A stretch of 64,000 nucleotides of DNA, taken from positions 372,001-436,000 of the forward strand of contig JADJQY010000001.1 of assembly GCA_016712505.1 (NCBI GenBank), written 5' to 3'. This document shows, in pieces, positions 54,730 through 63,284 of the stretch. The position numbers and the translations under genes are program-made. The stretch is from Candidatus Eiseniibacteriota bacterium. GTDB lineage: Bacteria > Eisenbacteria > RBG-16-71-46 > CAIMUX01. Numbering within the stretch: the stretch's first letter is position 1; each line of letters starts with the position of its first letter. Below the pieces are notes generated by a model that saw only the letters and a program-made list of their open reading frames with translations, ran no database searches and was not told where the DNA came from.

Positions 54730-55773
54730 ATGAAACGGCGCATTCTCCTTGCCCTGGTCCTCGGCGCGCTAGCCTCCGCGCTGACCCTGATCGCCGATCG
54801 GGCGATTCCGAACGGTACTGCGCATGCGGCCGTCAAGACGGTCTTGCTCAATGCGTCCTACGACCCCACGCGCGAACTCTACCAGGACGTCAATGCAGCG
54901 TTCGCCGCTCAGTGGAAGGCGAAGACGGGTCAGAATCTGGAAATCCAGCAGTCGCACGGTGGAAGCGGGAAGCAGGCGCGCGCCGTGATCGACGGCCTGG
55001 AAGCGGACGTCGTGACGCTTGCTCTGGCCTACGACATCGACGCGATCGCGAAGAACTCGGGCCTCATTGCGGCTGACTGGCAGTCTCGTCTGCCCAATGC
55101 GAGCGCGCCCTACACCTCGACCATCGTGTTCCTCGTGCGCAAGGGGAACCCGAAGGGGATCAAAGACTGGGGTGACCTGGTGAAGCCAGGGGTCGAGGTG
55201 ATCACGCCGAATCCAAAGACTTCGGGCGGAGCCCGATGGAACTACCTCGCCGCCTGGGCCTGGGCTCTGCGCCAACCGGGCGGGAACGACCAGACCGCGC
55301 AGGCGTTCGTGACCGAGCTGTTCAAGCATGTCCCGGTCCTCGACTCCGGGGCGCGGGGCTCGACGACCACGTTTACCGAGCGCGGGATCGGCGATGTGCT
55401 CCTGGCCTGGGAGAACGAGGCGGTCCTGGCGATCAGGGTGCTAGGCCCGGAGAAGTTCGAGATCGTGGCGCCCTCGGTGAGCATCCTGGCCGAGCCGTCG
55501 GTCACCTGGGTCGACCGGGTGACCAAGCGCCGCGGAACCGAAGCGGTCGCGAAGGCCTACCTCGAGTTCCTCTATACGGACGCGGGTCAGGAGCTGGCCG
55601 CGAAGCACTACTACCGACCGCGCAACCAGGCGATCGCCGCGAAGTACGCCGCGCAGTTCCCGACGGTCGAGCTAGTCACCATCGATGGTGTCTTCGAAGG
55701 TTGGCCCAAGGCGCAGAAGCGGCACTTCGACGATGGCGGCCTGTTCGATCGCATCTACCAGCCGGGTCGTTAG
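54730..55773 (+). CDS. sbp: Sulfate-binding periplasmic protein
   Basis: The 347-residue protein has a signal peptide (about 1-34, AHA) and the Sbp/CysP fold: LLNASYDPTRELYQDVNAAF, QSHGGSGKQARAV (sulfate-binding loop), DVVTLALAYDID, PKTSGGARWNYLAAW and RGIGDVLLAWENEA are all hallmarks. The ATG at 54730 follows GGGGAG; the frame reaches 54667 but the shorter start fits a signal peptide. It is first of the sbp-cysT-cysW-cysA operon. Confidence 0.96.
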   Translation: MKRRILLALVLGALASALTLIADRAIPNGTAHAAVKTVLLNASYDPTRELYQDVNAAFAAQWKAKTGQNLEIQQSHGGSGKQARAVIDGLEADVVTLALAYDIDAIAKNSGLIAADWQSRLPNASAPYTSTIVFLVRKGNPKGIKDWGDLVKPGVEVITPNPKTSGGARWNYLAAWAWALRQPGGNDQTAQAFVTELFKHVPVLDSGARGSTTTFTERGIGDVLLAWENEAVLAIRVLGPEKFEIVAPSVSILAEPSVTWVDRVTKRRGTEAVAKAYLEFLYTDAGQELAAKHYYRPRNQAIAAKYAAQFPTVELVTIDGVFEGWPKAQKRHFDDGGLFDRIYQPGR

Positions 55774-55800
55774 GCGGACGGGGCGCACGGCAATGGAAAC

Positions 55801-56637
55801 ATGACGACGCGGAGAAGAAATGCCAGGGTGCTCCCGGGCTTCGGCCTGTCGCTCGGGTTCACCCTTACCTACCTCGGGTTGATCGTGCTCTTCCCGTTGT
55901 CGTTGCTGTTCTGGAAGTCGGCCACCCTGGGGTGGGGTGAGTTCTGGGCCGTGGCCACCACTCCCCGGGCGCTGGCCGCCTACCGGATCACTCTGGGGGC
56001 GTCGTTCATCGCCGCCTCGATCAATATGGGCTTCGGCCTGCTGCTCGCCTGGGTCTTGACCCGTTATCGCTGGAAGGGGCGGCAGTTCGTCGATGCGCTC
56101 GTCGATCTGCCGTTCGCTCTCCCCACCGCTGTCTCGGGAATCGCGCTCACCGCGGTCTATTCGAAGCACGGGGTGATCGGAAGCAAGCTGGAGGCGCTGG
56201 GCATCCAGGCGGCGTTCTCGCCCATCGGGATCGTCCTGGCTCTGACCTTCATCGGCCTGCCGTTCGTCGTCCGGACGGTCCAGCCGGTGCTGGAAGATCT
56301 GGAGCCGGAGGTGGAGGAGGCGGCAGCCAGCCTGGGCGCGTCGCGCTGGCAGGTGTTCCACCGGGTGCTCCTACCGATGATCCTCCCTGCCACCCTGACC
56401 GGATTCGCTCTGGCATTCGCTCGCGCCCTGGGGGAGTACGGCTCGGTGGTTTTCATCTCCGGCAACATGCCGATGAAGACCGAGATCGCGTCGCTCCTCA
56501 TCATGACCAAGCTGGAGCAGTATGACTATCCGGGAGCGACCGCGATCGCGGTCATGATGCTCGGGGCCTCGTTCGTGCTGCTTCTCATCATCAACCTGCT
56601 CCAGTGGCATGCGCAGCGTCACCGGGTGAGCCGATGA
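55801..56637 (+). CDS. cysT: Sulfate ABC transporter permease CysT
   Basis: The 278-residue inner-membrane protein has six predicted helices and the ABC permease EAA loop (EEAAASLGASRWQVFHRVLLP). ARALGEYGSVVFISGNMPMKTEI is the typical CysT/CysU C-terminal stretch. It follows sbp by 27 bases and overlaps cysW by four. Confidence 0.95.
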   Translation: MTTRRRNARVLPGFGLSLGFTLTYLGLIVLFPLSLLFWKSATLGWGEFWAVATTPRALAAYRITLGASFIAASINMGFGLLLAWVLTRYRWKGRQFVDALVDLPFALPTAVSGIALTAVYSKHGVIGSKLEALGIQAAFSPIGIVLALTFIGLPFVVRTVQPVLEDLEPEVEEAAASLGASRWQVFHRVLLPMILPATLTGFALAFARALGEYGSVVFISGNMPMKTEIASLLIMTKLEQYDYPGATAIAVMMLGASFVLLLIINLLQWHAQRHRVSR

Positions 56638-57503
56638 GCGGCGCGCGCTCACGAGAGACGACCGAGCCGGCGTGGGTGCGACGACTCCTGATCGGGGGCG
56701 CACTGGCCTACCTGGCGCTGTTTCTCTTCGTCCCGATCGGGGCGGTTTTCGCGGAGGCGCTCAAGAAGGGGATACCGGCCTACCTGGCGGCGTTCCGCGA
56801 TCCGTACACGTTGAAGGCGTTCCTTCTCACCATCCTGGTCACGGTGCTGGCCGTTCCGCTGAACGTGCTCTTCGGCATCGCGGCGGCCTGGGCGATCACC
56901 AAGTTCCGCTTTCGGGGCAAGAACCTGCTCATCACCCTGATCGATCTCCCCTTCTCCGTCTCGCCCGTCATCTCGGGGCTGATCTTCGTGTTGTTGTTCG
57001 GCAATCAGGGGCTGCTGGGACCGTGGCTGCAGGAGCGTGAGATTCGGATCATCTTCGCTCTGCCCGGAATCGTGCTCGCCACCATCTTCGTGACCTTCCC
57101 CTTCGTGGCGCGCGAACTGATCGCGCTGATGCAGACCCAGGGATCGGAAGAGGAGGAGGCGGCCCTATCGCTGGGGGCGAACGGGTGGCAGACCTTCTGG
57201 CGCGTGACCCTGCCCAACATCCGCTGGGGGTTGCTCTACGGCGCGATTCTGGCCACCTCTCGGGCCATCGGGGAGTTCGGGGCGGTGTCGGTCGTGTCGG
57301 GGCATATTCGCGGCAAGACCAACACCGTACCGCTGCACATCGAGATTCTCTACAACGAGTACAACTTCGTCGGCGCGTTCGCCATCGCGTCCCTGCTCGT
57401 GCTGACCGCCTTGCTTACCCTGGGGGTCAAGACGGTCGTACAGAGGCGGGCACGGGCCGAGCAGGACCGACTGGGATCCGCAGCACCGGAGCAGACACCA
57501 TGA
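56634..57503 (+). CDS. cysW: Sulfate ABC transporter permease CysW
   Basis: The 289-residue permease starts at the ATG of the ATGA overlap with cysT. Its EAA loop is EEEEAALSLGANGWQTFWRV, and RAIGEFGAVSVVSGHIRGKTNTVPL is characteristic of CysW. With CysT it forms the heterodimeric channel. Its stop overlaps the cysA start (ATGA). Confidence 0.95.
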   Translation: MSGARSRETTEPAWVRRLLIGGALAYLALFLFVPIGAVFAEALKKGIPAYLAAFRDPYTLKAFLLTILVTVLAVPLNVLFGIAAAWAITKFRFRGKNLLITLIDLPFSVSPVISGLIFVLLFGNQGLLGPWLQEREIRIIFALPGIVLATIFVTFPFVARELIALMQTQGSEEEEAALSLGANGWQTFWRVTLPNIRWGLLYGAILATSRAIGEFGAVSVVSGHIRGKTNTVPLHIEILYNEYNFVGAFAIASLLVLTALLTLGVKTVVQRRARAEQDRLGSAAPEQTP

Positions 57504-58594
57504 GCATCGAGGTCAGGAACCTGAAGAAGCGGTTCGGAGACTACGTCGCGCTGGGCGATGTGAATCTCCGGGTGGAGACCGGCGAACTGGTCGCGCTGCT
57601 CGGGCCGTCCGGGGCGGGCAAGACAACCTTGCTGCGCGTGATCGGAGGGCTCGACCATGCCGACTCCGGAGAGGTGTTCTTCCACGGCCAGGAGACGACC
57701 GATCGCGCATTGCGGGAACGCGAGGTCGGATTCGTGTTTCAACACTACGCGCTCTTCCGGCACATGACGGTGTTCGAAAACGTGGCCTTCGGCCTGCGCG
57801 TTCGCCCCAAGACGACTCGGCCCACCGAAGCCTCGATCAAGGACCGGGTGATGCGCTTGCTCGATCTGGTTCACCTCGGTGGGCTCTCGACCCGCTTCCC
57901 CTCACAGCTCTCCGGTGGACAACGGCAGCGCGTCGCGCTGGCGCGTGCCCTGGCAGTCGAGCCGAAGGTGCTGCTGCTCGACGAGCCGTTCGGGTCTCTC
58001 GATGCCAAGGTTCGGCAGGAGCTCCGGCGTTGGCTCCGTCGGCTCCACGATGAACTCCACACGACCAGCGTCTTCGTCACGCACGATCAGGAAGAGGCGA
58101 TGGAGGTGGCCGACCGCGTGGTGATCATGAACAAGGGGGAGATCGAACAGATCGGAACTCCCGAGGAGGTGTACTTCGGGCCGAAGAGCGCCTTCGTCTA
58201 CAACTTCCTGGGAAACGTGAACCTGTTCCAGGGCCGGGTCGAGGGAGGACGGGCCTACCTGGGGAGCGTCTCTCTCCCCTTGCCGGACGCCAGCCCGGCC
58301 AAGGGGGACTCAGCCACGATCTACGTCCGACCCCACCTGCTCGACCTGGCCGATCAGCCGAACGGGCTCGATCACTTCCGGGCCAAGGTGGAACATATCC
58401 ACCCCACGGGATCGACGGTAAAGGTGGAGCTCACCGCGGAGTGGGGTGAGCCGTTCCAGGTGGAGATATCGCACGAGCGCTATCGCGCGCTCGCACTCCG
58501 TCGTGGCATGGAGACCTTCGTCACGCTGCGCAACGAGTCGCTCTTCGTCGAGACCACGCCGGGCGACGGTATGATGTTCGGCGAGGGGATCTGA
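57500..58594 (+). CDS. cysA: Sulfate/thiosulfate ABC transporter ATPase
   Basis: The 364-residue ATPase has Walker A (GPSGAGKTT), Q-loop (FVFQHYALFRHMTV), signature LSGGQRQR, Walker B (VLLLDEPFGSLDA) and His loop THDQEEAMEVADR. A C-terminal TOBE-like domain (about 240-360) is present, as in CysA. It is the last gene of the operon. Confidence 0.96.
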   Translation: MSIEVRNLKKRFGDYVALGDVNLRVETGELVALLGPSGAGKTTLLRVIGGLDHADSGEVFFHGQETTDRALREREVGFVFQHYALFRHMTVFENVAFGLRVRPKTTRPTEASIKDRVMRLLDLVHLGGLSTRFPSQLSGGQRQRVALARALAVEPKVLLLDEPFGSLDAKVRQELRRWLRRLHDELHTTSVFVTHDQEEAMEVADRVVIMNKGEIEQIGTPEEVYFGPKSAFVYNFLGNVNLFQGRVEGGRAYLGSVSLPLPDASPAKGDSATIYVRPHLLDLADQPNGLDHFRAKVEHIHPTGSTVKVELTAEWGEPFQVEISHERYRALALRRGMETFVTLRNESLFVETTPGDGMMFGEGI

Positions 58595-58630
58595 CCCCGA
58601 GCACCGTCCGCCGGGCGGATCGCGAGGGAG

Positions 58631-59086
58631 CTACTGCGGCTTCACGATCATCAGCACGAAGGCGATGATCGGCGTGACGAGAGCAACGGTGCCCCAGAGC
58701 CGCCACTTTGCGGAGAGAGCCTCGTACTGGTTCCAGTCGAGATTTCCGCTCCGCATGAGCGCCAGCATCCTCTTCTGCGTGGGCGAGACGAAGCCCATGA
58801 ACGCGATGGTCGAGATCACGAACAGGATGATCGACCAGAGGATCCACGGAAGCATGATCGGGTAGTGGCCCATCCCCTGGGCGCCGAATCCGAAGATGAA
58901 GAGGAGGGTTGCAGACGGCATGGTCAGCCGTCGGTCGGCCCCAATGACTCCTTCGAGGGTGTGGGCGATGATCTTGGGATCCCGCGTGCGGTCGCCCAGC
59001 GCCTTCCAGTAGATCCCGAGTACGATCGTTCCCAGGAAGACGACGACCGCGGCGACGTGGATCAGCTTCATGATGAGCAGGGGCAT
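58631..59086 (-). CDS. DUF2269-type integral membrane protein
   Basis: The 151-residue protein starts behind AAAGGACC and has four predicted transmembrane segments, beginning with LLIMKLIHVAAVVVFLGTIVLG. The HVAAVVVFLGTI pattern and length match the DUF2269 family of small membrane proteins, whose function is not known. It is convergent with cysA. Confidence 0.78.
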   Translation of the reverse strand: MPLLIMKLIHVAAVVVFLGTIVLGIYWKALGDRTRDPKIIAHTLEGVIGADRRLTMPSATLLFIFGFGAQGMGHYPIMLPWILWSIILFVISTIAFMGFVSPTQKRMLALMRSGNLDWNQYEALSAKWRLWGTVALVTPIIAFVLMIVKPQ

Positions 59087-59290
59087 TTCTTGGTGGTCCT
59101 TTCATTCCCTCATGGTCCGAGGAACGGGGGAGAATCGTGTCTTGGCTGGTTCGAGGGCAAGCGATTCCTTCGTCTACTTCGGAGGGTGCAGTCGCCCGCC
59201 GGCGCGACCGCCGAGCGCAATTGACAACCCCGGCAGCCAGCAAGCATCTTGCCCCGATCGGCGCACAACCTCCCCAGCGAAAGGACAGCG

Positions 59291-59689
59291 ATGGCGCAGC
59301 GCAAGTATCTGCAGACGAATTCCCCCTGGGAACCGGTCGTCGGCTACAGCCGGGCAGTCAAGGTGGGCCCGTTCATCACCGTGAGCGGGACTACGGCACT
59401 CGATCCGAGCGGCCAGTTGGTCGGTGAGGGGGACGTGGGGCGCCAGACCCGGCAGTGCCTGGAGATCCTCCGGGGGGTGCTGGGGCATCTCGGATCCCGG
59501 ATGGAGCACGTGGTCCGGACGCGGATGTACGTGACCAACATCGATCACTGGGCCGAGGTCGGTCGGGTTCACGGGGAGTATTTCGGAAAAATCCGCCCCA
59601 CGACCAGCATGGTGCAGGTGGTGCGCCTGATCGATCCCCGCATGCTGATCGAGATCGAGGCCGACGCGATCGTGACCGAGGAGCTGTAG
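59291..59689 (+). CDS. RidA/YjgF-family protein lacking the catalytic arginine
   Basis: The 132-residue protein starts behind AAAGGACAG and covers the full Rid domain: GPFITVSGTTALDPSGQLVG, the QTRQCLEILRGVLGHLGS helix and IEIEADAIV at the end. In RidA deaminases the strand before the end reads PARSxV with a substrate-binding Arg; here it reads PTTSMV. It is therefore likely one of the Rid subfamilies without 2-iminoacid deaminase activity. It is a single gene. Confidence 0.88.
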   Translation: MAQRKYLQTNSPWEPVVGYSRAVKVGPFITVSGTTALDPSGQLVGEGDVGRQTRQCLEILRGVLGHLGSRMEHVVRTRMYVTNIDHWAEVGRVHGEYFGKIRPTTSMVQVVRLIDPRMLIEIEADAIVTEEL

Positions 59690-59694
59690 TCGGG

Positions 59695-60075
59695 CTAGTC
59701 GTGCAGCCCGAGCAGGAAACCAAGCCCGAGCATCGCCATCACCACGATCGCAAGGAGCGCCACGGTCAACCGGCCGGGCCTTAGGTGGATGACGGTCAGG
59801 GCGACCAGTCGGGCGAGTGGCGTTGCGCAGAGGGTGAGAAGCGCCAGGAGCAGTAGGTCGTCGGACGATTCCGAAGGCAGGGCTTGCAGCAGTTCCGGTA
59901 GATTGGGCGTGCTCGCGGTGCGTCCCGCGGCGATCGTCCCGGCCAACCCGGCAAGAAACAAAGCGGCGCTCGTGAGAACGAAGAAGCGCAGTACCACCCG
60001 CTCGGCCCGGGTCGAGCCGTCGCCGCGATCCGCGGCGTTTTGGATCGCACGGTGGAGTCGACTCGAGAGGCTCAT
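59695..60075 (-). CDS. DUF1634-type membrane protein
   Basis: A 126-residue protein read from an ATG at 60075 that overlaps the TauE/SafE stop (ATGA). Three predicted transmembrane helices follow a charged N-terminus; the last includes LLAIVVMAMLGLGFLLGLHD. DUF1634 proteins are regularly encoded beside TauE/SafE exporters, as here, and are thought to work with them. Confidence 0.82.
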   Translation of the reverse strand: MSLSSRLHRAIQNAADRGDGSTRAERVVLRFFVLTSAALFLAGLAGTIAAGRTASTPNLPELLQALPSESSDDLLLLALLTLCATPLARLVALTVIHLRPGRLTVALLAIVVMAMLGLGFLLGLHD

Positions 60076-60854
60076 CGCAGCCACCATCCACCTGCGCGGA
60101 GCAGCATCTGCGTGGCGGTGATCCAGAGCAGGGCGGCAAAGACACGACGGATCTGCCAACCTTCCAGCTTGCGTCCCAGGGCCAAACCGAAGCCCGAGCC
60201 GATCATCACTCCGACCACCACCGCTGCGGTGAGCATCGGTTCCACCTCGCGTCGACCGATGTAGAGGAAGACGCTGGCCGCCGCGGTGATGCCGATCATG
60301 AAGTTGCTTGTCGCCACCGCCACCTTGGTCGGGACGCCGCAGAGCAGGGTGAGGGCGGGGATCTTCACAATGCCGCCCCCGACCCCCAGGAGCCCCGAGA
60401 TGGCGCCCGCCAGGAAGGAAACCGAGAGACCGGCTGGAAGGTTTCGCACCTGATATCCGGAAGTCGCCGGGGTCGCCGCGGCCGCAGGTCGGTTCCGTTT
60501 CCACATCAAGACGCCGATCGGCAGCAGGATCAGGCCAAAGATCGCAACCAGGGCCCGTGCGGGCACGAGACCGGCGACGAGCCCCCCTCCGATCGCGCCG
60601 ACCAGGGTTGAGAGTTCGAGCACCAGCCCGAGGGGGAGGTTCGGTGTCCCGGCGGCCCCGCGCAGCGCACCGACCGTGCTGGAGGTGGTGACCACGACCA
60701 CCAGGCTGGTCCCGACCGCGAGGTGCATCGGAACATGGAACAGCAGCACCAGCACCGGCACGAGGAAGACTCCACCACCCACGCCGAGGAGTGAGCCGAT
60801 CAGTCCGGTGAGAGCCCCGGTGACGATCAACCAGGGAAAGCTTTGCGCCGTCAC
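60072..60854 (-). CDS. TauE/SafE-family (sulfite-exporter-like) membrane protein
   Basis: A 260-residue protein with seven to eight helices in two halves, each with the family motif (GLIGSLLGVGGGVFLVPVL and GAISGLLGVGGGIVKIPAL). The GTG start overlaps the upstream stop (GTGA). The family exports sulfite, sulfoacetate or other organic anions. The exact substrate is unknown; the nearby sulfate importer makes a sulfur role attractive but is on another operon. Confidence 0.9.
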   Translation of the reverse strand: MTAQSFPWLIVTGALTGLIGSLLGVGGGVFLVPVLVLLFHVPMHLAVGTSLVVVVTTSSTVGALRGAAGTPNLPLGLVLELSTLVGAIGGGLVAGLVPARALVAIFGLILLPIGVLMWKRNRPAAAATPATSGYQVRNLPAGLSVSFLAGAISGLLGVGGGIVKIPALTLLCGVPTKVAVATSNFMIGITAAASVFLYIGRREVEPMLTAAVVVGVMIGSGFGLALGRKLEGWQIRRVFAALLWITATQMLLRAGGWWLR

Positions 60855-62722
60855 CTCGATGGTGGTGTCCCTCCAGCCGGGGGGGGCTCGCGGCGCGATT
60901 CGATGCGCGTGATCCCTTGCCGTGCGCGCGGCGCGTTGCCGACCAGCTCCACCACGCGGCGATAGGCGGCCAGCGCCTCCTGATCGCGCCCGGTGGCCTC
61001 GTAGGCCGTGGCCAGGTTCATCCAGGTGACGGCGTGAGTCCGGTCGCGCTCGATCGCACGTTCGAAGTACGGAATGCTCTCGCCGATCCGTCCGAGCGAA
61101 GCGAGCGCTGCCCCGAGATCGCGGGTGGCCCCCAGATGACCGGGGTTCTCCTTCAGGGCGAGTTCGTACTCAGGCAGCGCGGCCGGAAGCTGACCGAGGT
61201 TCTTGTACGCGATCCCACGCTGATAGTGCCAGCGGGCGAAGCTCGGCTCATAGCCGGCAAAGTTGACGTGAGTGGGAACCAGGAGCACTCCACAGACGGC
61301 GATCCACGGGAACGATCGCTGTCGGGCGCCCCGCCGCCACTCCTCCACGACGAAGGCCAGGAACACCGAGGCAAACAGGAGCAGCAGCGGGACCAGCGGG
61401 GCGCGGTAGCGGGCGGTCACCGCGAACGGCAGAAAGGAGATCACCCAGACGACAGCGAACAGCCCGGCAAGCCGGAGCAATCGCTCCCCCTCGACCCCCG
61501 GCGCTGTCCACGCTCCCTCCCGTGAGCGGCTGCGGCGGATCCAGAGCGCCATTCCGGTCAGACCGAGCGACAGCACCAGGGGAAAACTCCAGGGGGAGAT
61601 CCGGAGGACGGAATAGCGGGTGCGCTCCCCCTGGAGAATCTTGTTGTCCTGGGGCTCGAGCGGCCCGAGGAACAGGGCGGCCTTCTTGATCAGCAGACCG
61701 GCTGTGGTTCCCGGATGACTCGTCATGAAGGAGAGAGCCTGGTCCTGAAACCAGCGGGAGGTCTCCGCATGGCTTACCGGCCGACCGAGCTTGCGCGATA
61801 GATTGCCCACGATCTCGGGCCAGTCGTAGCAGGTGTCGAGCGTGCCCACTTCGGTGTTGGCCACTACCAGGCCCTGCGCGCTCTGGTTGTTCCCGATGAA
61901 GAGGTTGATCCCGCCGTTGGTCGAGATCGGGACGAATTCGTGGGCGACTGCCCAGTTGCGGAGCGTCGCGGGGAGGATCGCGAACCCGGCCGCGACGAGT
62001 AGCGCGCTCGCCATTCCCCAGCGTCGCGGAGATCCGGCTCGGAGCATCCAGAACGCGGCTGCAGGGAGGAGGAGAAGTGCGTTGGGGCGAATCAACCCGG
62101 CCAGTCCGAGCAACCCCCCGCACACCAGAGCGCGGAGCCAGCTCGGTCGCTCACGCCAGGCCAGGAGCTGCTCGAGCAGCAGCAGGAGTAGACAGATGAA
62201 GATCGCCGGCTCCTGAAACTCCGCCTCGAAGTAGATGAAGACGGGATAGGTCGCCATCATCCCGGCCCAGAGTAGGGCCACCAGCGCCCCAAGGCGCGGA
62301 CGCGCGATTCGAAACGCCAGGAGCGCGCTCAGCAAACCAAGCCCCATCTGCACCAGCCGGGGGATGATGAACCCTGGCCCGCCGATCGTGTAGATGAGCG
62401 CGAGCAGATAGGGATACCCCGGCGGGCGGAAATAGGGGGTGGTGCGGATCTCCGGATCGGGATTGCCGTTCTTCGGTTCCCAGTCGGAGAAGGCGAGGCC
62501 GCGCGCCCAGTAGTTGTGCAGGTCGGCATCGACTTGAGGCTGGGTGAAGTCGGGAGCCTGGCTGAATTCGAACAAGTGCACGCCGCGGAGCAACGCGCCC
62601 AGAATCAGGATGGCGCAGAGGATCCAGAGTTCCCGTCGGCTTGCGCCGGCCAGCATGCGATCACGCGCGGTCGGTCGTCCGCCGATGGCGCCGCCGTCGC
62701 TCTTCGTCTCCCTCGGGTGCAT
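60851..62722 (-). CDS. GT39-like membrane glycosyltransferase with C-terminal TPRs
   Basis: A 623-residue protein: a polytopic membrane part (about 30-480, eleven or more helices) with an early periplasmic loop carrying acidic residues (DADLHNYWARGLAFSDWEPKNG) and FRPPGYPYLLALIY, as in ArnT/GT39-type lipid-linked sugar transferases, then two to three TPR units (about 500-600; PALPEYELALKENPGHLGATRDL, ESIPYFERAIERDRTHAVTWMNL). It is first in the operon with the TauE/SafE and DUF1634 genes. The sugar acceptor is unknown. Confidence 0.82.
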   Translation of the reverse strand: MHPRETKSDGGAIGGRPTARDRMLAGASRRELWILCAILILGALLRGVHLFEFSQAPDFTQPQVDADLHNYWARGLAFSDWEPKNGNPDPEIRTTPYFRPPGYPYLLALIYTIGGPGFIIPRLVQMGLGLLSALLAFRIARPRLGALVALLWAGMMATYPVFIYFEAEFQEPAIFICLLLLLLEQLLAWRERPSWLRALVCGGLLGLAGLIRPNALLLLPAAAFWMLRAGSPRRWGMASALLVAAGFAILPATLRNWAVAHEFVPISTNGGINLFIGNNQSAQGLVVANTEVGTLDTCYDWPEIVGNLSRKLGRPVSHAETSRWFQDQALSFMTSHPGTTAGLLIKKAALFLGPLEPQDNKILQGERTRYSVLRISPWSFPLVLSLGLTGMALWIRRSRSREGAWTAPGVEGERLLRLAGLFAVVWVISFLPFAVTARYRAPLVPLLLLFASVFLAFVVEEWRRGARQRSFPWIAVCGVLLVPTHVNFAGYEPSFARWHYQRGIAYKNLGQLPAALPEYELALKENPGHLGATRDLGAALASLGRIGESIPYFERAIERDRTHAVTWMNLATAYEATGRDQEALAAYRRVVELVGNAPRARQGITRIESRREPPPAGGTPPSR

Positions 62723-62818
62723 TTCCGGTCACTCTACGAGGAGGTGCTCGGTGCTGGCAACGTCCCACCCGGACGGATCCGATTTGCCGATCGTCACGCC
62801 TGCCCGTACAGTACGGCT

Positions 62819-63202
62819 ATGTTCTTCTTCGCCCTGTTCGGCGTGCGCCCTCGACTGAAGGATGCGGAGAGTCCGGAAAGGGTGGTTGTACCCTGCCCGG
62901 TCTGCCTGGGAGAGCGCAACTTTGAGCGGAAACAGGCTCGCACCTGGTTCGAGCTATTCTTCGTGCCGATCTTCCCCATCGGCGCAGTCCGGGATCTCTT
63001 CACCTGCGTGACCTGCGGGGTGGGACTCGAGCCGGAGATCGTGCGGTCGCGGGCTGCCCCGCGAGTTCCGCCGTCGGTCGACGAGGAGAGCGCGACCATA
63101 CACTGCCTGCACTGCGGCGCGGCCATGCGTCGGCCGCGTCAACCCGGCTGGCGTACCCTTCGGTGCGACGCTTGCGGGGGATCGTTCGAGGCGAGAGTCT
63201 AG
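62819..63202 (+). CDS. Small zinc-ribbon protein
   Basis: A 127-residue protein with four CxxC pairs: CPVC, CVTC, CLHC and CDAC, forming two zinc ribbons. The first half, with FELFFVPIFPIGAV between the first two pairs, resembles the zinc_ribbon_15 family. Function unknown. The ATG at 62819 is the first in-frame Met after the divergent GT39 gene. Confidence 0.8.
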   Translation: MFFFALFGVRPRLKDAESPERVVVPCPVCLGERNFERKQARTWFELFFVPIFPIGAVRDLFTCVTCGVGLEPEIVRSRAAPRVPPSVDEESATIHCLHCGAAMRRPRQPGWRTLRCDACGGSFEARV

Positions 63203-63284
63203 GGTTGAGTCGGGGCGCGGACAGGACGTCGTGGACCCGAGGCCTGAGGTTGGAAAGCCGCTTGCGGCGGCAGGAGGATCCGTG

